A stretch of DNA of 64,000 nucleotides from Sepioteuthis lessoniana (GCA_963585895.1 OY757921.1:88071574-88135573), one strand, 5' to 3'. Positions 1 to 10,765 are shown, numbered from the stretch's first letter. The notes: generated from the letters alone by a model not told the origin. Program-made: numbers and translations.

Positions 1-66
1 TTCTTCAAGATAGCGTTGACATTAAATAAACCATGAATGTTGATGTATCATTAAACAAAGAAACCA

Positions 67-108
67 AACCATACACGCACTCACACAAACACACACACAC
101 GCACATAT

Positions 109-164
<56 letters not shown>
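67..164. repeat. (AC)n then (AT)n microsatellite
   Basis: A compound dinucleotide repeat directly precedes the TA target site of the mariner copy that follows. Isoleucine/tyrosine-rich reading frames over such tracts in this window are artefacts. Confidence 0.95.
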
Positions 165-174
<10 letters not shown>

Positions 175-245
175 CGAGGATCATTAAATAAGTTTCCAGA
201 CTTTTTTCGTTTAGGCACCTTTATTGATAGTACACACATGAAAAT

Positions 246-509
246 CTAGTCCCCTTCGAAGTAATCTCCTCCGGATGCAATGTACTTGTTGTACCGTTCC
301 AACAACGTCTGGAAGGCCCCATAGAAGTCCGCTTGTGTGAGCGTGTCAATGACCTTCGTCACAGCCTCTTTCATCTCCTCAATTCTCTCATAACGACAGC
401 CTGTGAGCTTAGGGAATAAGCAAAAGTCACAGGGAGCAAGGTCTGAACTATAGGGAGTCCTGCTGGAAATGCCACTGACCCGATTTGAAGAGTACTGGCC
501 TCTCTCCAC
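246..509 (-). pseudogene. mariner transposase C-terminal fragment
   Basis: The frame contains YSSDLAPCDFCLFPKL, which is the block around the third catalytic aspartate of mariner transposases (usually YSPDLAPCDF). It ends with GGDYFEGD, the usual mariner C-terminus. The first part of the frame (about 17 residues) is out-of-register sequence created by a deletion that removed the second-aspartate block. An intact mariner transposase has about 340 residues, so this cannot be active. Confidence 0.88.
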
Positions 510-530
510 GGAATCTCATCCTGAACTCCC

Positions 531-758
531 TTAAAACCTCAGCATAGTAACCGTAACCCTTTGGCCAATCAATTTTGGTGTATTGACTTCCATACTCCTC
601 CCACAACTCTTATCATCCCTCACACACTCCCCGCCTTCCTTGACTGTCTTATGCCACTCAAAAACTGATGCTCGCTTCATGCAAGATGCTCCAAAAGCAG
701 TCTGAAGCATTCCATACATTTCTGTGGTAGTTTTTCCAAGTTTAAAACATAATTGCAT
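531..758 (-). pseudogene. mariner transposase N-terminal fragment
   Basis: The frame starts MQLCFKLGKTTTEMYGMLQTAFG and continues with SVFEWHKTVKEGGECVRDD. This matches the N-terminal helix-turn-helix of mariner transposases (FCFKLGK...A.EM...AYG followed by FEWHKRFKEGRESVEDD). The DNA-binding half is largely readable, but the frame stops before the catalytic domain. Related fragments sit at 7389, 18752 and, on the minus strand, 56777-56962. Confidence 0.85.
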
Positions 759-1085
759 ATCGTTCTTCTAAAGTGTCCCCACGTCTAGACTTTATTTTTG
801 AAATTCACCAGCTGTGACAATCAGGCTGTAGTAGGGCGTATTCCAATTTCTGCTGTAGCTGTTCATTTGAACTTGAAATCATAAAAATTGGTCTGTCATC
901 TCAAAAGGTGTATAGCAATAACATAGTGAACTGTCAAGAGTCTACGATAATTTGAAATGCCTGTACAAAAAAGTCTGAAAACCTATTGAATTCACCACGT
1001 ATAATGTAACTGGAAGAAAACTCAACCACGGGTGCCATAATAAATTTATTTCGACGAAGAATATTATTTTCGCTTCTTTAGATGA

Positions 1086-1318
1086 AGTACTTCCAGTGGG
1101 CTAGGGCAGTAGAATACATTGATTGCATCCCTGTAGATGGTCAAGACCCCCTTCAGCAAGTGTCCTGATATGACATTAAATAATCTAATAGTGAGGTTCC
1201 AGTATGCTGGAGCTTTGAGGGACGCGGACGACCACTTCATTGCTATCGCTCCCAGGTCAACTCTGACCCGAAGTGGCAGCACTAAATAGAGTCCTATCGA
1301 TGGGTCAAAAAGAACTAA
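1086..1318 (+). repeat. Family C repeat core, copy 1
   Basis: About 220 bp starting CCAGTGGGCTAGGGCAGTAG and ending near CCTATCGATGGGTCAAA. It aligns along its length with about 23 other copies in this window. It is followed by tail units of the form CTAAACTGAATTGTTTGAAAT and, beyond a (TA)n tract, by the hairpin module. No RNA polymerase III boxes or coding sequence are clear, so its class is unknown. Confidence 0.85.
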
Positions 1319-1544
1319 ACTGCGAACCCAGGATAAACTGAATTGTTTAAAATAGAAATGTTTTACATTAAACTGAGTACTTATCACAAACTGAATTGTT
1401 TGAAATGGATCTGTTTTTTTTTTCAATAAAACTGTGTACTTATGCTAAACAGAATTGTTTGAAATAGAACTGTTTTGACATTTAACTGTTTGTGAACAAA
1501 AAATGTCATCATGCTTAAAAGAATTGTTTGAAATAGAACTGTTT

Positions 1545-1547
<3 letters not shown>

Positions 1548-1601
<54 letters not shown>

Positions 1602-1602
1602 C

Positions 1603-1699
<97 letters not shown>

Positions 1700-1700
1700 A
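1548..1700. repeat. (TA)n microsatellite
   Basis: About 150 bp of (TA)n with regular CA interruptions, lying within family C tail sequence. Confidence 0.95.
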
Positions 1701-1789
1701 ATTGAATTGGCATTAAATAGCCTGTATTTTTTCATTGAATATAGATGTATAATGAGGGTTTGGCATTAAATAACCTACATTGGTTGATA

Positions 1790-2480
1790 TGCCATCACAC
1801 CAAACCAAATCAATTCCTATTTATTTAATATAGATGAATGAAGAGGGTTTGGCATTAAATAATCAACAATGGTTGATTTAGCATAAAAGGAAACCAAATC
1901 AAATGAAACCAAACAAATGACATTCACACTTCTTCTGTGAATAAGATGAACAAATACAGTTTACTGTATATTAAAAAAAAAGTCGGTAATTTTCAGGGAA
2001 TAAAGAAAATGAATAAAACAATAAAGACAGAAAGGACATAGAAAATGGGTCTACCATAGTTCGGTTCAACCTAAGATCAGCAGTTATGGGTTCTTTGTAG
2101 CCGGTGGAATGGTAGTACAATTTCGTACAATTTAAGCCCGTAAACCAGATTGTTATCTACTTTTTTTTTCATATTCTTAATCCCACGTGTAAAGTCACGA
2201 AGTAATTTGGACTACTAATACTTTCAGCATTCTAATGTGTTTTTTACTAATAAACTGCTACTACCCTTTTTTTATTTATATCTCATTGGTACAAAAGAAG
2301 ATGGCAGTAGAAATTAGTTTACATTTGCTTTTTTCAATGAAATCAGAAGTGAGGGGTGATCTCAAGCATCACAAACTGTCAGTAGATCCTTCTTTACTGA
2401 CTGCTGCGTCTAGAACTTTTTTGTTTTCCGGAGAGTCAGTGAGTTTCCATTCCATGAACTGTCTGTGTATAAACATAATT
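1790..2480. other. Intergenic, no gene seen
   Basis: After hairpin-module copies at about 1765-1905, this stretch holds AT-rich sequence with no motif-bearing reading frame, splice pattern or RNA gene that I can support. Confidence 0.5.
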
Positions 2481-3030
2481 ATTTCGAGCCACGCAACCGA
2501 GCCTGACTTACTCCTTGACTGACGTACTCCGCAATCATCAGGGGACCGTCTACCAAGGCACTGACTCTCCTCGGAGAGGCTTGGTTTATTGCCCGGCGCC
2601 TTTTTTTTAGGGGAATGCTTACGGGGCCCGAGACATTTGGGGGAGTACTGAGCGTGTCTGGGCCATGGTCCTGCGCCCGGACCCACCATAAAAAACCTTG
2701 TGTCTGTTTGATAGGTCGTGCGGCAACTAAATTGATTATTAAGCTGGTCGAGGCTGCCTAGTGCGGATGCCAAGCATTCGCGTCACGTAGCCGGGACTGA
2801 CTTACTCCTAGTACCTCATAGAACAGTCCCCCTAGGATCTAACCCTCCTCGTAGTGGGTAAGTTTATTGCCCGACGCCTGAGGCACCCCTATTTTAGGGA
2901 AATGCCGACGAGTCCCGTGACATTTTTGGGATTGCTTAGCGTGTCTGGGCTACAGTCCTGCGCGTCGAACCCACCTTAAAAAGGCCTTGAGTCGTACTCG
3001 CCCGTTTGATGGGATGCACGAAAAAATAAG
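2480..3030. repeat. Imperfect tandem duplication, GC-richer unit
   Basis: Two diverged units of about 260 bp (2480-2735 and 2775-3030) share an order of landmarks: TGACTTACTCCT, GTTTATTGCCCG, TTTTAGGG.AATGC, GAGACATTT or GTGACATTT, and AGCGTGTCTGGGC. They are clearly more GC-rich than their surroundings. No homology is recognised. The minus frame 2369-2773 across unit 1 has no known motif and is not called. Confidence 0.7.
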
Positions 3031-3148
3031 TTTATTAATAAGTCGATACTAAGCTGATTAATATTCGGACTTATCTTACTTCGTTTGGCTATATAGTATT
3101 TTGACCTTCCTCTATTCTTTGTAAGTTGTCTTGTTAATTGCTTGTAAC

Positions 3149-3534
3149 TTACTGTACAGGTTTTTCCCTGGCTTTTGTTGGGCCGTCTGGCATTCGTGTC
3201 GGATGTAGTATCGAAATCAATGGCAGATTCGAGGCCGAAAGGCCCCCAGCTTCGGTTGGGTCACCTTCGGGTAGACGAGCTGAAACCTATGTATACCACT
3301 AGACCTTGCTGTCTAGTTCAAGCCATAACCCGGCATATGTGCCCGGATCCAGATTTGGATTCGTGACACTGCACTTAGTGGGTCGATGAGCAGCACAGAC
3401 GAGCAGGGTTCGAGTCTCAGTTCGTGCCCGACCTTCCCCTCCCCTTTATACCTACTTTAATCGGGGTTCGGGCTTTTGACCTTTTGTCAAGTCCTGTCTG
3501 GTGGGAGGCAGCGGCAAATAAATTACTGTACAGG
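3149..3534. other. Insert of about 375 bp flanked by a 12-bp direct repeat
   Basis: TTACTGTACAGG occurs at 3149-3160 and again at 3523-3534, each time before a T-rich run. The insert is GC-richer than its surroundings and includes GGGTTCGAGTCTC near 3407, which resembles a tRNA B box. A retroposed sequence with its target-site duplication is plausible. Confidence 0.4.
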
Positions 3535-3871
3535 GTTTTTTTATGTATCCGTAAGCACCGGATACTGGTGCTGAATAGATATATTAAGCACTTATTTTTC
3601 TCTGTGTATAATTCACCTCGACAATAGAACAACATGCCTCTCTTTAAACGTCACATATTTCTTGGTAGATTTCTCATGACACCAAGAAGTTCATAAAAGA
3701 CTTGGATCACTTTGTTTATTTTATCAACATTTTGAATAACTTGGAAACAAATATTCTTGCTGGATTCAAATAATTTTGGCTAAAGACCAGTTCCAGATAA
3801 TGCATAGTTTACACTAATGGGAAAAATTCTGCAAACAAATATATTTTGCTTCTTTTTTTTTTATATTGGGT

Positions 3872-4072
3872 TGAGTATTTGTCAATGGCCCGGGATACCT
3901 GGGTTCAGTCCCAGGTCGCGTCATACCAAAGACTTAAAAAATGGTACTTGATACCTCCTTGCTTAACACTCAGCATTATAAGGTACTCTCAAGAGAAGAT
4001 AATAGTGCCCTCCCCTACATCTCGATGTAGTAGCTATTGAAAAGGTCACCCTCGACTACAATCGACAAATTT
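3872..4072 (+). mobile_element. SINE I copy 1 (tRNA-derived)
   Basis: The head contains CTGGGTTCAGTCCCAGG, a good B-box stem-loop like a tRNA T arm. The body (GACTTAAAAAATGGTACTTGATACCTCC...) and the 3' part (CATCTCGATGTAGTAGC, CACCCTCGACTAC) are shared with copies at 5015, 12308, 17876, 20283, 27978 and 30222. Confidence 0.82.
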
Positions 4073-4092
4073 ACTGACTATATTTATTGAGA

Positions 4093-4165
4093 TTCAGAGT
4101 GAATTTTGGAGACTTATAAACTTAATGTAAACATTAAGTTTATAAGTCCCAAAATTTTCTCTGAA
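4093..4165. repeat. Fold-back palindrome, arms about 36 bp
   Basis: Arms starting TTCAGAG and meeting at AATGT/ACATT form a near-perfect inverted repeat with two mismatches, one gap and almost no spacer. It sits between a SINE I and a SINE F copy. Confidence 0.85.
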
Positions 4166-4174
4166 TTGTCCAGC

Positions 4175-4530
4175 AGGACATATAGCGTAACCGTTGTAGG
4201 CGTAGGTTCCCTAGGCTTCTTAGGAGACAATCATCTGTAGGTTACAGGTTCAATCCTGACTGCAGATGAGTAACAATACAGGAAAACTTAACACTTGTAC
4301 CCGGTTATGGCTAACGGAATCAGAACAGGTGACCACCGAGCGTTTAATAAAGGACGTAGTTCGAAGTTCCGTGAAGGTTCCCGAGTTCGACAAACACCTG
4401 AAGAAGACCGGGGGACATATCGGCCGAAACATTATGGAAATAACAATAAAGATGGAGACAATAGTCCGAAAACCCTTAATGATAAAAATCACCCAGCTTC
4501 GTCTCAGAAATTTAGACAACTAATGTTCAA
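4175..4530 (+). mobile_element. SINE F copy 1, with hammerhead-like core
   Basis: The tRNA-like head has GTAACCGTTGTAGG (possible A box) and GGTTCAATCCTGACTGC (B box). The body contains CGTAGTTCGAAGTTCCGTG, then CCTGAAGA, a possible stem (ACCG...CGGC) and CGAAAC at about 4400-4433. That pattern resembles a hammerhead core, CUGANGA-stem-GAAA. Other copies are at 31764-32045 (minus), 36056-36243 (minus) and 36245-36580 (plus). Frames across it are not genes. Confidence 0.75.
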
Positions 4531-4969
4531 TTTATTTAAATTATCATCAAATTTGTAATTACCTTTATTTTCAACGATTTCCCAACGGGAAGACCAACTT
4601 TTGGTTCCATGTATAAAGTAATCAATGAAGAATTGTTCCCGAAAAAAAAAACGGTTGTAAGATCGTTTTCAATTTTTTTATTTGTGAATGTTCTGCCACT
4701 TCTGAAATTTTCTTGTGATCGAAACAAATGAAAATCTGTCGGCGATAAATCTGGTGAGGCCGGAGGATGACGAAGAACCTCCTATCCTAATGCTCGTGCC
4801 TTTTCTTGGGTTTGTTGAGCTGAAATCGTTAAAACTGAAGGTGATTATATTTCCGATGATAATTTTTTAATAAATTTCATTTAGATTTATCTAGATTCAC
4901 TCTGGTAAAACTTAATTACTTGTCTAACACCTTCAGAATTATAATTATTAAAGCGTGCCTACATCACGG

Positions 4970-4973
<4 letters not shown>

Positions 4974-5001
<28 letters not shown>
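4974..5001. repeat. (CT)n microsatellite
   Basis: A short pure CT repeat directly upstream of SINE I copy 2. Confidence 0.95.
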
Positions 5002-5003
<2 letters not shown>

Positions 5004-5014
5004 TCCTATCGGCC

Positions 5015-5272
5015 ATCGCACTTAACTGGCTCATTGACCAAGTAGGTAGAGTGTTCGATAATGATCCGGGAGTCCTGGGTTCAGTCCCAAGTCGCGTCAT
5101 ATCAAAGACTTTAAAAATTGTACCTGAAACCTCCTTGCTTAGCACTCAGCAATATAATGTTTGTATCGAGGGTAAAGTGGAGCAATCCAGGGAAATGAGT
5201 AGCACCCGGTGTAGTAGCAATTGAAAAGGGAGCCTTCAGGTCGTCCTCGACTACGGTCACCAACTTTACTTA
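5015..5272 (+). mobile_element. SINE I copy 2
   Basis: The head TGGCTCATTGACCAAGTAGG...CCTGGGTTCAGTCCCAAG is tRNA-like. It is followed by the SINE I body and the 3' signature GTAGTAGCAATTGAAAAGGG, then CGTCCTCGACTACGG. Confidence 0.82.
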
Positions 5273-5540
5273 TCAACCCAGAGTTGACGAAAGTAAGTAT
5301 TTGCTGGTCGGCCAACATTGGTGAGTCCGTGGGTAAGGTTTCTGAGGATAACGTCACTTATGAGATTTTGAATGCTTCTCTTGCAGAGCATATCTTGTAT
5401 TGCTGTTCTTACTTGGATGATTTGTGAGATGGGAGGTAAGCTGCCATATCGTTGCAGTTTTGTAGGGTATTTCTTTTTTGTCGGGTGCTGCTTCTCGGAT
5501 TCGTTCAAAACAGCACGCAGCATACTTTTGTAGTTCTCAT
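5270..5540 (-). pseudogene. Non-LTR retrotransposon RT C-terminal fragment
   Basis: The minus-strand frame reads MLRAVLNESEKQHPTKK, then GSLPPISQIIQVR, and ends VGRPANTY. These are the C-terminal landmarks of the same RT family as 11202-11681 and 57229-58101 (TRMLRAILNKSW.QHPT, YGHLPPITKTIQVRR, AGRPARTYIQQLC). It is frameshifted in the AGHCWRS region, lacks the polymerase core and abuts SINE I. Confidence 0.75.
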
Positions 5541-5621
5541 CTAGTTTTTTTTCCAGTTTTCTTATTGGTGCTACAACAGAGTAGTACTAACACAGCTACA
5601 GTTTGTAAAAATTCAAGAGAA

Positions 5622-5627
<6 letters not shown>

Positions 5628-5673
<46 letters not shown>

Positions 5674-5674
5674 T
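5628..5674. repeat. (TA)n(GA)n microsatellite
   Basis: A compound dinucleotide repeat. Confidence 0.95.
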
Positions 5675-5829
5675 ATGACAGAAATATTTCTCACATTATA
5701 ACCTGTCACCAAGATTTGGTTTGATCGGGTTTTATGGTGTAATATAATGACTGAGGGATTTCGTTTTATATATCTTGCCTTTGGGTTTAGTTAGGCTGAG
5801 AACCTTTCGGCTCAGCACATGGGTTAGTT

Positions 5830-6215
5830 AGGTGCAAACTTGAGCACAGGTGTTGACGCGCGCGGGGAGGATGTGTCGTTCACAGATATCAAAATAAAAA
5901 TCCCAAAGAGAGGATATGACCAGGGATGTGAATGACGTCATGCACCGGAAACGTGCGCAGAGGATTTTGGGAGGTTTGAAAAAGTCACTAGTTGAGAGCT
6001 AGACACCGAACGAGAAGGGTCGACTTTTGGGGCTCGCAGAGGCCAGACGAATTTGCGCGCTACGGGCGCTGCGCGAGATGTGTGGGGTGCAGATGGAAAA
6101 GTCATCAGAGAAAGATTGTGCATCTCTCTTCCTTATGTCTAAACCTTTAACTCAAAGGTAATAAAAGGTTTCGTACCTGAACTAAGAAGTCGTTACGTGT
6201 TTTTCGTGTTTCTGG
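5830..6215 (+). mobile_element. Repeat D copy 1, LTR-like
   Basis: Shared landmarks with copies at 33000, 40600 and 63430 are GAATGACGTCATGC, GGATTTTGGGAGGTTTGAAAAAG, CTCTCTTCCT, and GGTAATAAAAGGTTTCGTACCTGAAC near the 3' end. The late AATAAA signal and lack of coding capacity suggest a long terminal repeat. The exact ends are unresolved. Confidence 0.6.
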
Positions 6216-6284
6216 ATTCCTATGTTCTATGTATATGAGTATGAACATTATATGTACGTTTCACATATCCGTATCATGGGTATG

Positions 6285-6720
6285 GTACAATGGCGTATTA
6301 AATAGTGTTGGTTATTTAATGGCAAATCCTTTTTATACATATATTTTAAACATATATATGATTTGTAAATACATTTTGTAGATAACTTTCTTAAACGAGC
6401 TGGAACATTTTTTGCACACAGTTAAATGGTTTCAAGTATTGCAATAAAACAGGCATCATTTAACATCAGTCATTTGTTTGCACATAGTTTATTCTATTTG
6501 ACCCATAGATAGGACCCTAACAGGAACCACCACTCTTGGTCTGAGTGGGCCTGGGAGAAATGACAGTGAAGGCGTATTCCACATCCACTAAATCTCCCAG
6601 GCTTCAATCTCGCCATCAGATTGTTTAATACCACATCCGGAGACACTCGTTGGGTTGGGAGGTCTTACCTCTCTGCAAAGATACAATTGGCGTATTCCAC
6701 AGCCCCAGTCGACAAGGCTG
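6285..6720 (-). repeat. Family C composite, copy 2
   Basis: Read on the plus strand, it starts with a reversed hairpin module (GTTATTTAATGGCAAATCC near 6311), passes through tail units (GTTAAATGGTTTCAAGTATTGC) and ends with the core from ACCCATAGATAGGACCC (6499) to CCCCAGTCGACAAGG. Confidence 0.82.
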
Positions 6721-7148
6721 CTGTCATTCAGAGATGCAAGCGAAATTAGGTAAATGGTAATGGTAGCTATACTTAGCTAAGACCTTACCCTGCTTTTCTG
6801 ATACAGTCAGTTATAATCATAGCTTTGACCAGTGCACACACCGTGCGTCTGCTTTTGAGAAGTTTTTTTTTTCTTTTTAAGACTGTTGAATTTAATTTCT
6901 ACACAGAGATCTTTTAACGCTCATATTTATTTACGTTGTAACAATGTTGTTCCGGATAGAAAATCGATACTGTTATGGTTGAAAATATCAGACCCAGAAG
7001 TTAATCGATTAGAAGAAACCTAACTAAAAGACTTCGAAGCACTTGAAATCCTGAAAATGTCTATAATCAGTTACTTTGGTCTTTTCATCAACCTCTTGAA
7101 ATATGACCGGTTCATACGAGATTATGTCTGAAAACAAGATTAGACATA

Positions 7149-7638
7149 CATGGTTCATTCAATAGGTTTCCAGACGTTTTTTGTACAGGCATTTTAAATT
7201 GTCGTAGACTCTTGAAAATTCACTATGTTATTGCAATACATCTTATGAAATGACTGATTAATTTTTATGATTTTAGCTTCAAAGAAACAGCTAGAGCAGC
7301 AATTGGAATACACCCTACTGATTGTCACAGCTGGTGAATTTCAAAAATGCAATCTAGACGTGAAGACACTTTAAAAGAATGATATGCAATGAAATTCTGT
7401 TTTAAACTTGAAAAAATACCAGAGAAACGTATGGAATTCTTCAGACTGCTTTTGGACCATATTGCATCCGTTTTTGAGTGGCATAAGAGATTCAAGGAAG
7501 CCAGGGAGTCTGTGAGGGATGATGCAAGTGCATTGCAGCCGGGGGATATTACTTCGAAGGGGACTAGAGTTTCATGTGTGTACTATCAATAAAAGTGCCC
7601 AAACGAAAAAAGTCTGGAAACCTATTTAATGATACTCG
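7149..7638 (+). mobile_element. mariner deletion derivative, copy 2
   Basis: The terminal inverted repeats contain AATAGGTTTCCAGACG on the left and AGTCTGGAAACCTATT on the right, with TA on both sides. At only 490 bp it keeps the N-terminal transposase segment (7389-7530), which is fused after GATGATGCAAGTGC directly to the last codons of the gene. The catalytic region is gone. Confidence 0.88.
7389..7592 (+). pseudogene. mariner transposase N-terminal remnant
   Basis: The frame reads MKFCFKLEKIPEKRMEFF and, after a frame disturbance, ASVFEWHKRFKEARESVRDD, which is the helix-turn-helix region of mariner. A large deletion joins it out of frame to the 3' end of the gene, so the tail of the frame is not native protein. 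Confidence 0.8.
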
Positions 7639-7712
7639 TAACTTGCCTATATTCTCTTGTACCTCTAAGGTTATAGTTAAGAATATGGGCGATATTTCTG
7701 TCGTACTTTGTA

Positions 7713-8293
7713 TATGACGGTTGAGTCAAAAGTTTTTTTTCGGATTTTCACAATGATTTTTCGCAAATTTTGCCTCCGTCTTCTATCATTAATTTGATAT
7801 AGCTTGTTGCCCAGTCGTAACTGAATTGTTTATTCTTCACTTTCATATATAGCATATAAACAGTAATTGCTTATTCTTTATATTACCCCTTTCATAATGA
7901 ATGCTAAAAAATTCCAATTAGAGCCATTTTACGCAATCTGGGTAAAAAAAAGGTCGGAATGCAAGGTCATCGACCAAAGAAATCACTAAAGCGAAAGGTC
8001 CAAGAACTGTCAACGAACGTGTGGTATAAAACTGGTTGTGATATTTCAAGGAAGGTGAAACTAGCCTAAAAGATAAACCAAGGTCACGGAGACCTTCTGT
8101 TATGGTAGTTGAGGCCTATCTTGAAATCATTGCACAACAGCCAATCACAAGAACCCGTACATAGTAGGCAGAACTTAGTCGTTCACAAAGCGCTATCAAT
8201 CGACACCTTCATAAGCTCGCCTTTTTTGACAGACACTGAAATACTTGAAATATGAAATAGTTTGAAATACGAATAAACCTTTGACTCAACTTT

Positions 8294-8295
<2 letters not shown>
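7713..8295 (+). mobile_element. Second mariner-type element, decayed
   Basis: Inverted ends share GTTGAGTCAAA, seen at about 7720-7730 and as its complement at 8279-8290. From 8045 one frame reads FKEGETSLKDKPRSRRP, then two stops, then AELSRSQSAINRHLHKLAFF. That is the mariner N-terminal signature (G..SL.D.PRSGRPS...ELA..L..S...I..HL..LG). The catalytic part is deleted. Its ends differ from those of copies 1-5, so it is another subfamily. Confidence 0.78.

Positions 8296-8352
<57 letters not shown>
8295..8352. repeat. (CA)n(TA)n microsatellite
   Basis: A compound dinucleotide repeat next to the right end of the decayed mariner. Confidence 0.95.
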
Positions 8353-8353
<1 letters not shown>

Positions 8354-9790
8354 ATCTTAACCTTATCATATTCATTAATTGTATTAGATGATTTACCTCG
8401 CTAAATAAATTTTGTTTAAAAACTCGTCTCTTCGGTCCTTTATATATAAGCTCGATTTGAGTATAATGTGGTAGATAATGTGCTTATGGCCTCAGGAAAA
8501 GTAGACTGTTAATAATTATTCTTGTAATTGTGCTAATGGTTAACAGTTATCAAATTGGTGATCATCATCTGATTGTAAAGGCCTCACGAAAAAAGATTGA
8601 TTAATGGACACTGGAGAATGTTGTGACAAAATGATTTTGATAAAAGGGTGAAAGATTGTTTGAAAATCAAGAAGGAGTGAAACACACTAATGAAAGTTGA
8701 AAGAACTCCGTCATTTTCGTATAAACACCGATATTAGGCACAGTTGGCGAGTTAGAAAAACAACAGATAGATAGATTGATAGATGTATATATATAGATAC
8801 GTTTTGATTGATTGATTGATCGATTGATTGATTGATTAAATATTTCAGCAAGCTTTGTGTTTTGATCCCTCTAATTTCCTCAACAGTAATCAAAGGGTTT
8901 AATTATTGATTTCAACGGCATGTCAACCTGTCTAAGGTTTCTTTAACGCAAGAAGTTACATAATAAATTTCAGTGAATATTTTTGACCTGCTATTTCATA
9001 AGTTATAAATTGATTTTGGGGTTTTTGGGGGGGGTGTTTTTTTAGTCGCTGTGGTTGCTTTGTTTTTATTTGTTTTTTTCGTTTGTTTATTTTGCCTACA
9101 CTCATATCAAATATTTTTTAAACAGAACTATTTTATCCACAGATATGAACCTCCAAGATTGTTGTTTTTTGTTTGTTTATTTGCTTTTTTTTTTCTTTTT
9201 TGTGTTATTATTATTTTTTTTTTTTTGCTCATGGTCAGTATACTTACCGGAATCATATCTAATCCCTGATGTAAATAGATATTTATATAAACTTTAATAG
9301 ATGTGTATATGTGTGTGTATGTCTATGAGTTTCATAGACAAACGAACAAACAGACTGCCAGAGACTACTTATAGAGATTTTTCCATTGTCCTTCTCTTCC
9401 TTTGTCTACCGCTTCAATTTTCATTAGACAATGCCCAATTTCTCGTATCTAATAATATGATTAACGCAAGTAATCATCATTAAAATTTGTTTTCCAACCG
9501 TCACTTTCTATTGGCTTCATTTTTTTCCTCTCACTTCGGCCTTCAATTTTTGTCATCAAAAACGAAGGTTTTTTTTTTTTCTTTTTTTTAATTTATTATT
9601 AACGAAATTGTTTTTCCTTAAAGGTGTAAATTTAGAAATTCTTCGGTCCAAACGAACCAAACAAAAGTGAAATAAATTTACATTTTTTTTTTGCTTGTTT
9701 TGTTTGTTTGTTTTCCTGTGTTTTTTATTCTTTTAATTTTTTTTTTTTGTTGGGCTGAGGTTCCGAAGATAAAAATAAAATATATGAATA
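8353..9790. other. Intergenic, no gene seen
   Basis: AT-rich DNA with a short GATTGATT repeat (about 8807-8838) and long poly(T)/TTTG runs (9000-9240, 9560-9750). Phenylalanine-rich frames here come from poly(T) and are not genes. Confidence 0.5.
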
Positions 9791-9799
9791 TAAGAAGTC

Positions 9800-9872
9800 A
9801 TCGTGGCCAAGTGGTTATCAGACTACCCTTATTATCACTACAAAATCCTGGGTTCGATCTTCATTGTATACA
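9800..9872 (+). other. tRNA-like sequence
   Basis: TGGCCAAGTGGTT has the form of an A box and CTGGGTTCGATC the form of a B box. I do not see the pairing of a full acceptor stem, so this is a tRNA pseudogene or SINE head, directly upstream of SINE H copy 1. Confidence 0.5.
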
Positions 9873-9884
9873 CCATAATCTAGG

Positions 9885-10015
9885 GTACCTCGGGTGGTGT
9901 AATGGTTAGCATGTTAGACTAGCAAACCAACACGAGTGAGTTCGATTCTCATTGGGTGCCCCATTCATGCGGCATTGTGCTACATCTAAGCAAAAAAGCT
10001 TAGTAAATCAAGTAT
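9885..10015 (+). mobile_element. SINE H copy 1 (tRNA-derived)
   Basis: Starts GGTACCTCGGGTGGTGTAATGG (A box) and has GAGTTCGATTCTC (B box). The body, ending near CTAAGCAAAAAAGCTTAGTA, contains a small hairpin. Matching copies lie on the minus strand at 37812-37940 and 49335-49430. Confidence 0.75.
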
Positions 10016-10149
10016 ACATCATAATCTTAACCTTTGAACAAAAACCTAGACAGCTCTGTCGGTCGGGCTTCAAATAAAATGACTGTACTCCCTGAAGAGG
10101 AGTAAGACATTCTCCTGCAGAAGATGAGCATCCTCATCAATTGTATCAG

Positions 10150-10765
10150 TGGTGATTGGATTGGATTGGTTTGGTTTTATGGCATACAAGCAACTGTAGG
10201 TTATTTAATGATAAATCTTTTTGTACATATATATTTGATATATGAATACGAAACACATTTTTAGATAGCATTTTTAAACGAGTCTGAGCTTACTTTTTTT
10301 TTTTGCACACAGTTAAACGGTTTCACTTATTTCTTTGTAATACGAACAGTTCCTCTTACCACTAATCATTTGTTTGTCCGCAGTTGAATGCTTTCAAATA
10401 TTGCTATTTAACATTAAAAATTCGATTAAACATCAGCCATTTGTTTACACCCAATTAAATCATCCAATAGTTCTATTTCAAGCAATTCTGCTGAGCAGAT
10501 GTCATTTGTTTGCGCTCAGTTTAAAAGACAAAAAGTTCTATTTGACCCATAGATAGGAGGCTATCAGTTGCAATCACTCCTAGCCAGAGTGGACTGGGAG
10601 TTATGGCAAAGAAGGAGTACTTCACATTCCCCAAAGCTCCAGCATGACTGAAGACTCACCATCAGATTGTTTAGTATCGTATCCAAGACACTCGTTGGAG
10701 GAGTTTTACCACTCTGCAGAGATACAGTTGGTGTATTCCACTGCTCCAGATCTAGTGGTGAGGCT
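10150..10765 (-). repeat. Family C composite, copy 3
   Basis: This shows the whole composite in reverse: hairpin module at about 10170-10225, tail units with GCACACAGTTAAACGG and TTTGTTTGCGCTCAG, then the core from ACCCATAGATAGGAGG (about 10545). The short frames across it have no protein homology. Confidence 0.85.

Larger units (their letters stand above)
175..999 (-). mobile_element. mariner (DD34D) deletion derivative, copy 1
   Basis: The ends are imperfect terminal inverted repeats of about 30 bp that share the stretch AAGTTTCCAGACTTTTTT. A TA dinucleotide lies on each side, as expected for Tc1/mariner insertion. Inside, on the minus strand, are an N-terminal transposase fragment and a C-terminal fragment. 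The segment with the first catalytic aspartate is missing, and a further deletion removes the DNAPVHN block that other copies keep. It is a non-autonomous relic. Confidence 0.9.

Noticed and set aside
2369-2773. 134-codon minus-strand frame
   Set aside because: Lies across a repeat unit whose partner (2775-3030) does not keep the frame; no motif.
9800-9962. Two adjacent functional tRNA genes
   Set aside because: Box-like motifs only; the acceptor stems do not pair, and SINE H copies elsewhere show the second is a SINE head.
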